Positions 22,163 to 32,839 of a stretch of DNA of 64,000 nt are shown here, piece by piece. The DNA comes from Sycon ciliatum (taxonomy: Eukaryota > Porifera > Calcarea > Leucosolenida > Sycettidae): assembly GCF_964019385.1 (NCBI RefSeq), contig NC_088654.1:20695108-20759107 (forward strand), in the 5' to 3' direction. How positions within the stretch are numbered: position 1 is the stretch's first letter; each line of letters opens with the position of its first letter. The notes below the pieces were generated by a model. That model did not search any database, was not told the origin of the DNA, and saw nothing but the letters and a program-made list of their open reading frames with translations. The position numbers and the translations under genes are program-made.

Positions 22163-24502
22163 TGTCGCTGATTTCTGTTCGACTATGATTTATGCATGTT
22201 GCATTTGGGTCTCGTCTTGTAGAGTTCAGTGTCTGATGTCATAATATATGGTCTAAGTGTACGTGCGAGTATGGTGTGATGTGTGACGTTTATGGTATGT
22301 GGTGCACGCAAAAGTACATGTTGTCAGAGTGTGAGAATCTACTTCCATCTGTGGAAGAGTGAATGTCAAGTGAATGCTGTACATGCGCAGTGCTAGTTTA
22401 GTCTGGGAATGAGAGTCATGTGTGATTCGTCGGTGGTCTGGTTGTCTTGGTCTTGGTCATGTGTTCTGTACGTATTAGTCCCTGATTGGTCGTTCCGATT
22501 TGTCGTCGCTTTATTCCTGCTTGTTCTTTGTTGTTTCGTTGTGTCTTTTCCGGGTGTCTTTTCCCGTCGTCGTTTTCAGTCTAGTCTGTTGTCTTTCTCC
22601 TCCTGCACCCTCGTCATTTGTTGTTATAATAGAGAGGTTCTGCTATACGTGAAAAGTAGAGAAATCACGTAGAGAGCAAGTGTCTGGGTTAGAGTCTACG
22701 GCTTCGCGTGTTTTGGCTCCAGATTTCTACGCGGAGATCAGGTTCTCTTCGTTGTGGCACACGCAAAGAAAATGGGTACGGATCTGCTGGGTATCGATCA
22801 ACTGCAGGCAAAAAACTACCAAATATGGAAGGGGAAAGTCTCAGGACACATTCCACGTGATTTCTCTACGTGAACGTAGAGCAGAACAGATTTTCTATAC
22901 GTTACGGGAACGCGAAGAGAGTTCCCGGGCCTACGTAATTTCTCTGCGTTTCACGTATAGCAGAACCTCGCTAGTATAAGAATTGAGACACAACCAAGAG
23001 TGTGCGTTGTTGTGTGGCGGGGGCCAGACGGAGAACAATTTCCATTTCATTGGCGCCCAACGTGGGCTCGATCAAGACTTCTACTTGACCTCAAGTAGTC
23101 GAATAGTTTGTGCTCGCCGTTACCCTTTTGTTTTCGCTTCTTTATTCTTTTTGGGCCATGCCCTTGCGCGTTTTTCCTTTCTCTTCATCAACGTTTGGTG
23201 ACGAGTTTTTTTTTTTGCTGCTGGACCCTCTACTGGACACCGGCAGCGTGATTCTACTCGACTTCGCCCCGCCATACTTTGGTGATACATGTTTGGAGAT
23301 GGTGGTCGTTCGCAAGGCTGACAAGTTCCCGAAGAGTCGATCCCAGTTGTGGGTTTTTGTTGTTACTTGAATCGTTGTGTTCCCTTTGAGGCGTACATGC
23401 TCAGTTTCCGTAGTTCATAGCATATTTCATGGCATGGGTTTGGTTTTGGTCGTGAGCGTGAGCGTCTCTATTTGTTTGTGTCGTCCTTCGGGTCTCTTTG
23501 GCTCGCCGTGGGGGGGGGGGGGGGGGCGTCCAATCATGGTGCGCCACGATCTACCCCGTGAGCCGGAGAGATTCCTGCGTTCTCATGGTTTGCCTTGCGG
23601 GTATTTTTTAGCTGGCGGCACTGACTTGTGCCGGCCAGGGTGGGTAAGTTGATGGGTTTTGGCAGGCAGCGGTCCCTGTGTTCTTGGGCTCCTGTTTTTT
23701 TTTGCGTACTTGCAGCCCTATAGATATATGTTTCATCTGTGCTGTCGTCACTGATTGCTTACTCCTACACGCCTGCTGTGTTCTGCTCTCTCTATGTTTT
23801 CTTGCACCAAGGTTTCAAGCCTGCAGCCACTTGCCACTGTTATCGTGGCTCCTCATCCCGTTTGTTTTTCTCCAACTCCATCTTTTTGTCTCGTGGTACA
23901 TATACCTGTATAGCATTTTCCTACTTGCTAGAGTCTGGGTCGACTCTCCGGGGAGGAGAGGGCGGTGTAGTGCATTTCTGTTCGACTATGATTTACGCAT
24001 GTTGTTGTATTTGGTTCTTGTCTTGTAGAGTCCAGTGTCTGATGTCATATATGGTCCGAGTGTACGTGCGAGTATGGTGTGATGTGTGACGTTTATGGTA
24101 TGTGGTGCATGCAAGAGTATGCGTTGCCAGAGTAAGAGGATCGGCTTCCGTCTGTGTGAGAGTGACTGTCAAATGAATGCTGTACATGCGCAGTGCTAGT
24201 TTGGTCTGAGAGTGAGAGTCATGTGTGATTTTTCCGTGGTGTGGTTGTCTTGGTCTTGGTCATGTGTTCTGTACGTATTAGTCCCTGATTGGTTGTTACG
24301 ATTTGTCCTCGCTTTATTACTGCTTTGTTCTTTGTTGTTTCTTCGTGTCTTTTTCCGGGTGTCTTTTCCCGTCGTCGTTTTCAGTCTAGTCTTTCTCCTC
24401 CTGCGCCCTCGTCATTTGTTGTTATAATATAAGAATTGAGACACGACCAAGAGTTTGCGTTGCTGTGTGGCGGGGGCCAAGGGGAGAAGAATTTCCATTT
24501 CA
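22163..24502 (+). mobile_element. Non-autonomous LTR retrotransposon
   Basis: 5' LTR 22163-23049 (including a 343-bp MITE), 3' LTR 23966-24502, both starting TGT and ending CCATTTCA, with a 4-bp ATAT duplication (22159-22162, 24503-24506). The primer-binding site follows directly: TGGCGCCCAACGTGGG, which matches the 3' end of tRNA-Lys as used by several retroelements. A purine tract (ggggaggagagggcgg) precedes the 3' LTR. The 916-bp interior has no gag or pol, so it needs proteins from another element. A 17-base G run is at 23511-23527. Confidence 0.85.
22632..22974. mobile_element. MITE inside 5' LTR
   Basis: 343 bp with inverted ends sharing GAGGTTCTGCTATACGTGAA. It is absent from the 3' LTR, where 'gttataatataag' is uninterrupted. 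TA flanks on both sides. Ends resemble pogo/Tigger MITEs. Confidence 0.85.
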
Positions 24503-24565
24503 ATATGATCGTTGTCATGTCATCTGCATCATGTGATCTCTGCAATGTGATCTGTGTAATGTGAT

Positions 24566-26550
24566 GTCCGCCTCCACCGCCGCCGCCACCTCCACCGCGG
24601 CCACGCACGAACTTTCAGCTATCTACTTAAACAAGTAAAACCAGAAAACTGCTGAGTACTATACTGTCAGTATGATACATGTACAGCAGATAGTTGACTA
24701 GCACACAGAGATTGTCAAAAGCCTTAAAGGACAAGATACGACTACTGGCTTACATGGTTATTAATGATCCACAGCTATGAAAAAGGTTTGCTGGTAGGGC
24801 TATGAGAAAATTATGATGTAATATCCTGGAGAAAGTACATGTTCAGAAAAGAAAGAAGAAAGAGTGAGCACAGGACAAGCATATTTCACTAAGGGTCGTT
24901 CTTGGTATACTTTACTGAGCCCGGCAATCTGTGTATGAAGTCAATAAAGTAAGTAATTTTGACAAAATACCAATACCTCCAGACAGACTACACCCTACAT
25001 CAGCGATAGAACATTGCTGGTTATAAGCCATATTCCCTGGTCCGAGTTCTGGTGATGACAATCTATGCTACTTCAGACCTTTCCAGTTTCCAACTCCCTT
25101 TAACTTACGAAAACCTCCAAGCACTAGCGCATTCTGTAGAATTCAACTCAGTCTCGGTGTTTTCGTAAAGCCAGGTACTAAGTCTTGATAATATAAAATT
25201 CATATTATGATCTACAATAATATATTCGTAAGCTACTAAAATGCCCTCATATGCGGCAACATGACAATTCCATCCTCACAGAACACCAAGGACCCACTTG
25301 AATCAGGGTCGTCACCCATTGCACCAAGGTACTTGGTCCGCGTCGGCTATATTGTCGCGTATCTTTTGACAATTTGAACTTAGACTTTGGACAACAACGC
25401 GTGCACTTGAGGTGATAAAACTTGGTATGATGGAAGGTAAGTTATAGAATGATAACTAGTGATGAGAAATTTATTGTCCAAGGAAGGGTTCATACTTGTT
25501 TGGGTCCTCCTCGTCGCTGCTCTCGGCCATGGTGTCAAACATTATTGCTCGGGATCGACTCTCTCGCTTTCGCAAGCTCAGCTCTTTTCCTCTCAGCTCC
25601 CTGGCTATTTCTAAAGGGAAGTCGATCGTGACGGTTGCCTTCTCTATAGGACTTCACATGGGCAGCACGACTACCTGTGTGATTCAAATCAGTCGCCGTT
25701 CTTTGCAAGATTTTATATTGAACGACGGCGAGGCGTACAGTACTTTTAAATCTCCACGATGTGCTGGATACTCTGAGCTTTGAGTGGGACATGAAGGAGC
25801 TGCGATCCCAACTAGGCAAACGGTGTCCGAAGTGAGCAATCTCAGCCATTTTGCATAATGAAACTGATTCCGAGTACCAGATTCCTTTCTTGTGCGTCGT
25901 GCTGCTCTTGCATGTGCAGTGTGACAAGATAATCTATTTTGCTGCGGTGTGTTATCAATCAGAATCACCCACCCGTTGCTCTCGAAATCTACTCGAAATC
26001 TAGCTAGACCTTTCAGTAACTAGTAAACTACCTTGCTAACTGAAATTGGCATGAAATGGGCTGCCAAGGGAGCATTGGCGTGAATGGCGACATAACAACA
26101 ACGCAGAAAGATAACGAACTTAGAAGTTGCGACTTCGGCGGTAATAGTCATGAAGATGGTTGCTCCAACAGGAGCAGACGCATCTTGCCGAACTTGACAC
26201 TTGACTGACTCATGACTGCCATCCGGAGCACACGAGGAGCACGTCGCACCTTCCGCTCGGCAAACCTGAAAGAAAGCACCACTCCCTGCCCAATACACAG
26301 TGTTTCGGGGAATTCACCCCTCATCAGTTGAGCTTGAGTAGGCTGAGGAGGATTGTGCTGGAAAAGCACCACTTTTATACTGCTCTCCAGGCCAAACCAT
26401 CACCAGGGATACAAAATAACAGAGACGCTTTGTTTCCAGGGCGACAAACACCTCGTGAAGCCCCAGGTAGCAGCACGAGTCAGAGTCGCTCATGGAATTG
26501 TGCTGTTGGAGGTGACAGCATTGTGAATAGCTACTGGCTCTCAACGTCTG
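24566..26550. other. Mostly unassigned DNA
   Basis: A short (CCGCCA)-type GC-rich repeat sits at about 24567-24600. The rest has no recognised element. Two minus-strand signals are noted: an ATG in strong context at 25530 (see findings), and a polypyrimidine acceptor (ctttctttcag) at about 26265 leading into a Cys-rich frame (VCRAEGATCSSCAPDG). Neither is enough to call a gene. Confidence 0.35.
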
Positions 26551-26554
26551 TTTA

Positions 26555-26640
26555 GCTACCGCGTGCGACCTGAGCTGGGCGAGCAGCCGTGCAGTATGGA
26601 ACTGTCCTCAAGCCAGTCAGGTATTTCGTATCTAAGACAC
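26555..26640. repeat. Dispersed block shared with 2944-3030
   Basis: Second copy of the 85-bp block. On the minus strand it is open and bounded by ag (cgtgtcttag) and gt (gtcgcacg), so a small exon is conceivable. Not recognised. Confidence 0.45.
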
Positions 26641-26649
26641 GGGCTAAAC

Positions 26650-27090
26650 TGTAGCTAAGCCACGGGCTAAACGGTATCTCTTCTAGTGATGGGTATAGTC
26701 CACACACCATTTGGAGAGTGTTGTGACGATGTATGGGTATTGTGGATGGCTACAGAGAAATGACATTACCCAAGAGGATAGTAAAGCATTGAAACCATAT
26801 ACTTATTGAAAAGAAACGAGACTATTGACTTTTCCCATCAACAGGTCAGGAGTCATAAATGCCTGGTCTGACAAAAGCATTGTCCCATCAGGTTCAACAG
26901 CATTAAACAGCGGCAGCTCGCACAAAAAGACTATTTGCAGCAGTTTCAGCAGATTGACATTTCCCTTAAAGTCAACTTACACAGTATTTAGGCTGACAAG
27001 ACCTTGAAATACTCCCTCCTGTATAGTATCCAGTTGATTATACTCCAGAAATCTATACAAGGAGAAGAGAAAAAAGACACACTATGAAAA
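26650..27090. repeat. Intron segment paralogous to 58967-61400
   Basis: Contains LRR exon F and about 370 bp of flanking intron. The same order is found at 58967-59234 plus 61231-61400, interrupted there by PB-2. It shows the empty site for that insertion (cagcaTTAAacagcgg at about 26905). Confidence 0.8.
26981..27052 (-). CDS. LRR exon F (72 nt)
   Basis: Minus-strand exon between ccttgtatag and gtaagttgac, phase 2/2. It reads FLEYNQLDTIQEGVFQGLVS, then LNT, and the junction codon GT plus A gives Val. It diverges strongly from exons A-E yet keeps length, frame and LRR consensus (LExNxL, GVFQGL). That argues for a functional LRR gene rather than recent duplication alone. The next exon upstream in the same style is G, 34 kb away beyond the transposon nest. 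Confidence 0.7.
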
Positions 27091-27436
27091 CCTTCGGGAA
27101 ATTCCGTTGTGAGTCAGAGTTTCATGGCTGAACCAATCACCAGACAACGATAGTGGAGTAGGAGACAGCGCTGGTATATCTAAGTTTAGAGAGGTGTGAT
27201 AATAATACTATGATAGCGGGAGGAGTAACGGCATGAATGTATACAGGGACAGGCTATATTTCAGATGCAGATGCGGTTGGTGCAGGTCTAGCACTCGTAA
27301 GCAAACGCTAAATCTCGCTCACACACTAGCACCCTAGCACGCATACGCACACAAAAACACAAAAAAATCAAAAAACACACCCACACCTACAATCACTCAC
27401 ATACTAACGCGTGCACATAATTATAGTAACACCATG

Positions 27437-27750
27437 TACCACACACACGCAAACACCAACACACATCCACACACACACGCAAACACCAACACACATCCAC
27501 ACACACACGCAAACACCAACACACATCCACACACACACGCAAACACCAACACACATCCACACACACACGCAAACACCAACACACATCCACACACACACGC
27601 AAACACCAACACACATCCACACACACACGCAAACACCAACACACATCCACACACACACGCAAACACCAACACACATCCACACACACACGCAAACACCAAC
27701 ACACATCCACACACACACGCAAACACCAACACACATCCACACACACACTG
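27437..27750. repeat. 30-bp minisatellite
   Basis: About ten perfect copies of a 30-bp unit (acacgcaaacaccaacacac followed by atccacacac). The adjacent flank, 27310-27436, is a degenerate CA-rich version. All frames through it are open and only give artefactual proteins. Confidence 0.95.
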
Positions 27751-28425
27751 TTCCTGCCTGATGGTTGAACTTGTGAACAAGATCGACATTGTTTTGAATT
27801 TGTTGTGAACTTTGTCTTTGCTATTTTCGTTCTGTCTATTCTCTCACCTTTCTTCTCTCTCACGTCTTCTGTAGAACTTCTTTCCAGTCTGTCTCTCTCT
27901 TCTCTCTGCTCTTCTCTCTACTCTTCATCTCAAGAACGTTTCTCTTCTCCATTTCTTCGTTCTTGCGCTTCTCTAAACTTCTCTACTCTCTTTTCTCTTC
28001 GTTTGAATTTCCTTGAACATGACGTGAACATGTGTTTTTTGCGCTTTGAACTGTCTTGATTTTCCTTTATGTTTTTTTGCCAAATGTACAGTGAACTGTG
28101 CGCTGTGTGTGTACAATGCTGCGCTTTCTTTGGTACAGGCTTTTTCTGTTGTGTGCGTGATCTATGGCTTTCGCGTTCTTGCAGTTTTCACCACTTCGCT
28201 TCAATAGTTGTTGTTTCCTTGAAGGCGAACTGCGATGCCTCCATTTTCGTAGATGGTCTTGGTGCGCGAGGCGCTGAGCGGACCTCGTGGCTTTTTGTTT
28301 GGCTTCTTTTTCAGAGTTTTTGGGTTTTCAGATTTGTTGTTGTTTGTGAATACACTTTATACAGTCTTCAAGCGAGCAGTAGTTTTCGGTGTGTGGTCGT
28401 GACTTGGGATGTCCGTATTGCCCTG

Positions 28426-28426
<1 letters not shown>
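27751..28426. other. Pyrimidine-rich spacer, no gene
   Basis: CT-rich at 27830-28010, then mixed sequence. Read on the minus strand it lies downstream of the GIY-YIG element and could be its 3' non-coding part. No domain seen. Confidence 0.4.

Positions 28427-28503
<77 letters not shown>
28427..28503. repeat. (CA)n microsatellite
   Basis: Long uninterrupted AC dinucleotide run followed by imperfect CA-rich sequence to about 28640. Confidence 0.95.
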
Positions 28504-28507
<4 letters not shown>

Positions 28508-28732
28508 ACACCCTAACTTGCACACGGACACACACACACACATACACCCACTCACCCACAACACCCTAACTCGCACACGCACAAAAACATGCGCGCATGC
28601 ATATATACACACATACACACACATGCACGCACACACACGCATACACAGGCATCTACGTTCGTATTACAAATCTAAGCGCACAACAAAAATGCCCTCAATC
28701 ACGCATCTAAACCTGTAGCGCTCATTGCTGTC

Positions 28733-29640
28733 TATATTACTGGGGTGGTCAGCAGAAACTTGCGCTGGTGAGGACATTTAGATACCAGCTCACTTCTCTT
28801 GTTTAGGGAGGGGGCCTTTGGAGCTTTCAGGATGTGGAACGTTTCGGTGAGACATAGGCCACATTTCTTGCTGATATTGCTGTAGGAAGGTGCTCTATCC
28901 TGGATCTTCCATCTGATGTCGACTGCGCGGTTCTCGTTTTTCAGGTCCAAGATGTGCTTGACAACTGAGTTGATGCGGCGTACCTTTCACGGCGGAAGTC
29001 CGAAGAGTGTTTGTTGTAGCGCTGCTTGATTTGTGGTAGTTGCCATGCCGACGTAGTTCTTTACTCCGTTGGAGGTTACGAGCGCCTCGTACACGACGTC
29101 GGACGACTGGCAGTCACCGTTGAGGGGGCTCGATGCCTTGACCCGGTAGTTGCATGGCACAACTGGCGGTCACGAGTTGAGTTTTACAGCATTGTGTCCT
29201 TTGATAATCCACGCTATGTGTTTCATACAGCTGTAGCTTACTTTCGTCGTGTTCTTGTTAAACAGCTTGTGCATGGCCGACCCTTCAGGGAAGTGTTTCT
29301 TGATGGGGTATAGGAACTTTGGACCAACGTTGGTTTTGACCGTGGTACTGTACGGCGGGATGACGTTTCTGCTTGCCCCTTTCTTCGCTATTTTCTTCTT
29401 GTTGCTTGGTTCATCCTTGTAAGTCATGGTTTTCGGGTGGCCGCTTGAGTCCAGTGCGTCCTCGTATAAAGATATTGCGTCGTTGAACACTTCCTCATTG
29501 CATGCGATACGTTGCAGCCTCTGAGTCACAACGGAAATCTGCCCAAGGTTTTCATTGTGTGCCTTTGTGTACGCCGCTCTGCCTGAATCAGATATTGAGC
29601 CCTTCGCTTTCACAGAACCTAAGCGTACTGCCTCTGTGTA
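28733..29640 (-). pseudogene. Penelope-like RT/GIY-YIG fragment
   Basis: Minus-strand remnant in two or three frames. The first part contains MTYKDEPSNKKKIAKKGASR, then VKTNVGPKFLYPIKKHFPEG and FNKNTTKVSYSC, the conserved segment after the RT of GIY-YIG-bearing retroelements. A Cys segment follows (CNYRVKASSPLNG), then a GIY-YIG-like stretch (VVYEALVTSNGVKNYVGMAT) and the tail NRAVDIRWKIQD, CGLCLTETF, LNKRSELVSKCPHQRKFLL. GIY-YIG endonucleases provide target cleavage in Penelope-like elements. The catalytic YVG is present, but stops and shifts and the missing RT core make it inactive. Neighbours: BEL2 on the left-to-right strand begins just to its right. Confidence 0.65.
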
Positions 29641-29649
29641 TACAAGGAG

Positions 29650-32600
29650 AAGAGAAAGGTCTCTGCCCTTGATGCCAGTGTGACAGCAAAAGCTCCAGTG
29701 CCAAGTACCACTGTTAGCGCCAGTGTACCGGCCACAGTCCAGGGAAGACCTGCACAAGCTGTTCATTTCAGCCAGTCACTGCTGGGTAGGAGTACTACAG
29801 CTAGCACCACAACCCCAGCACCAGGAGCATATCTAACAGCGTCAAGGACCGGTGCATATGGATCTAGTTGGTTGCAGCCTGCTACCGCGACATTCTCCAT
29901 GTATGGGCACAGTGCTCCATGGCATCAACACTATACCCCCAACAGGCACCACCTGTACAGTCAGTGATCAGTAGTATCACCTCACAGCCAGCCCCATCGC
30001 CGCACCAAGGTCGGACGACGTTCTCAGCAAAGGCAGCTGGCCGATGGTCGCACCTAAAGAAGATCACAATCCCAGTATTTGAGGGCGACAAGAGGCGGTT
30101 CGAGTCACGGCGGTCAGCCTTCTCAACATGCGTGGACGCTGCCCCGGTTTCACTGGAATGGAAGATGCTGCAGTTGCGTCAGTACCTCCGAGGAGAGCCA
30201 TTGACAGCGGTGGACAGCTTGGGTACTCTGCCGCTGCGTAGGACGCCGCTAAGGCCCTGCTGACACGGTGGCAAATGAAGACGGGTAGCCATCCACATGG
30301 AGGAAATCGAGGCAATGAGGCCAGTCAGGTACGGAAAGCCGAAAGAATTGGAGACATTCTCAGAGCTTCTGGCCATTGCTGTGGTGAACCTCAAGGATGC
30401 AGGCCGTGCAGCAGAGTTAGCTGCCGGGACCTTCTACCACATGCTGTTGCGCAAGTTAGATGAGCAGATTGTGGCATGGTACCATCGCTGACGGTACGAC
30501 CATGGCCTACAAGAATCAGTGCAGAGCTTACTGGAGTACACCACCCTAGAAGCAGAATTTCTGGTGACTGCCTCCGAGACAGCAAAAGGTTTCGGCATCA
30601 CCAGCAGGCAAGACCACCCGCCTCGGCCGCCCAGAGATGGTCGCTACGAGAAGCCACGCACATTCGTCACCAGCAGTCAACCAAAGACGATTGTGTGTGT
30701 CGTTTGCCAGGGCCACCATAAGGCTTAGCAGTGCATGTCATTCAAGGCATCGAGTCCTCAGAAGCGTTGGAAAACCGCAAAGGGCAAGAGTCTGTGTTTT
30801 CGGTGCCTCGAAGCTGGCCATGGCGGGCGGGACTGTTCGTGGGGGCGAGCACGTGGCACCAACGGGTGCACTAAGATGCACCACCGCCGACTGCACGGAG
30901 CACCATAGGGAACGTTTGCGTCGAGCCCCGGCACTTTTTAAGTAGCTGGCAGCCGCCGTCTGGAACGGGTGACGTCGCAATTAACACCACGCTATCAACG
31001 AGGCAGGTGTCGACTCCAGCTGTGGCTATGAGGGCTGTGCCTGTTACTGTAGAAAACAACGTGACAACGCTGCAAGTTAAAGGGGAAGTGCATCGATTTT
31101 TCGAGTATGGTCCAGAAGAAAGACAACTTGATATCGGTTCGAATGGCATATCTCTCGCTTCCATACGATAAGCCAAACTTGCCAAATCGCCAATTGTATA
31201 CTCACGTTGCCATAGCGACCAGCGCAGTGATGACGTACGAAAGGCTTAGCTCCACCACAGAGAAGGTCGATCACAGCAGAATTTGGTCATTTTCAATTGG
31301 TTTATTGAATTCACGAAGTGAAAGAAGGGCTGTGTTCAATGCTGTTAGTGCAGTGAACTGTTTGTTAGTAGTCCTCTCGGTTGTGTACTGGGACGTGACA
31401 CCGACAGGAGAAAGCTGGAGTGTGGAGACACCAGCAGACAAGCGAAAATAGTGACGAACAAAATGCTGAAATCTTGGTTGGGACAAATCAGACATTCAGC
31501 ATTTCCCCCAACCAAGGACCATGCCGTTTGCTCTTTCCACTTCCTGAAGATGAATGTGATGCTTCCTGGCGACTCTCCTATCTCTCGTAACATCTTCTGA
31601 AGCCAGGTGAGACGACAGGTGGTGGAGATTGACGAATGAAATAATGTCGCAGGTTTGAAAGTTTGCTGAAAATGTCTCAGAAGAGACGGCGAATTCCAAG
31701 CATCTTGTCCTGGAGGAAACCATTTCCTAGGCACAGTCAGCCTCGGGAAATGCTTGAGAAGGGCGACAAATAGTTCACGGCACTAACAGCATTGACCACA
31801 GCACTTCTTTCACGTCGTGAATACAACAAGACAATTGAAAATGACCAATTTCTGCAGTGATTGACCTTCTCTGTGGAGGAGCTAAGCCTTTCATACGTCA
31901 TCACTGCGCTGGTCGCTATGGCAACGTGAGTATACTATTGGCGATTTGGCAAGTTTGGCTTATCGTATGGAAGCGAGAGATATGCCAGTCCAAACGATAT
32001 CAAAATTGTCTTTCTTCTGGACCCTACTCGATAAAATCGATGCACTTCCCCTTTGATGCTCTCGTCGATGATGCGAGCACCAATTCGTATGTTAGCACAC
32101 GTGTCGCCAACGAACTTGGTCTCTCGGGAGATGAGGAGAACCTGTCGGTCAAGGTGTTCAGTGGACGGACGGAGGTATTCGGAACAACACCAGTGACGCT
32201 GGTGTTATAGAGTTTGGATAGCAAGACACATGTAATGCTGAACGCCTACACCGCCAACTCAGTGGTGGGTGCCAGTATTTCTGTCAACTGGCAGAAAAAA
32301 AGAAAAAAAGCTGGCCGCAATTGAGCGCCATTCCATTCTCAGCTCCAGCGAAACGGAGCCAGATTGATGTGCTGATCGGTCTCGATTGCAAAGACCTGCA
32401 CACATCTCATCAGGAAGCACACGGAGGTCCAGGAGAACCTATCGCGCGGCTAACAACTCTTGGATGGATGTGCATTGGTAGAATTCACCACAGAGCCATC
32501 TCAGACCCCAGCACATGCCTAACGCCAGCAGCGCCGAAGGATGTCCACGCCAGCCTTGCACAGCTGTGAGCGATCGAAGAGTTTGGCAAAACCAGTCCGC

Positions 32601-32839
32601 AGCAGCCCATCCTGTCGTCGGAGGACAAGGAAGCGCAACACGCCACACAGCAATCATTGAAAGTCAGTTGACGGGCGTTATGAAGTCAGCATCCCTTGGC
32701 GAGACGGTCGGCCGAACCTACCCGACAACTTCGCAGTTGCCATGAAGCGTTTACGCTGCACAAGAAGCGCCTGAGCCACGATGCAGCGGCAGTGGCAGCC
32801 TACAGCAAGATCGTGCTCTACTACGTGGCAAATGGATAT
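29650..32839 (+). pseudogene. BEL/Pao element BEL2, gag-protease-RT start (decayed)
   Basis: Fragments in shifting frames: a Ser/Thr/Pro-rich leader (29680), a Pao-type gag core (KKITIPVFEGDKRRFESRRS; LEYTTLEAEFLVTASETAKG), zinc-knuckle region (CVVCQGHH, then LCFRCLEAGHGGRDC near 30800), an aspartic-protease core (DALVDDASTNSYVS, with the usual DSGS changed) resuming at 32056, and the post-protease domain (IDVLIGLDCKDLH, GEPIARLTTLGW). The RT start at 32780-32839 (SKIVLYYVANGY) is cut by LINE X2. A long palindromic MITE sits inside the protease. The element continues at 56541. No LTR was recognised. Confidence 0.8.
31080..32052. mobile_element. Long-palindrome MITE in BEL2
   Basis: Arms 31080-31365 and 31766-32052 are inverted copies of about 287 bp. 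Ends AAGGGGAAGTGCATCGAT and its complement. Flanks TTA (31077-31079) and TTG (32053-32055) suggest a 3-bp TTR duplication as in PIF/Harbinger elements; removing the insert restores the BEL2 protease frame (CAA GTT GAT GCT). No transposase. Confidence 0.75.

Noticed and set aside
22409-22672. Hydrophobic frames in the LTRs (also 24212-24427)
   Set aside because: T-rich LTR sequence, not conserved between the two LTRs as protein.
27437-27750. Resemblance to a CRISPR array
   Set aside because: Direct tandem repeats without unique spacers in a eukaryotic context; a minisatellite.
27393-27863. Long Cys/Val- or His/Thr-repeat frames on both strands
   Set aside because: Produced by the 30-bp CA-rich minisatellite, which is open in every frame; no coding signal.
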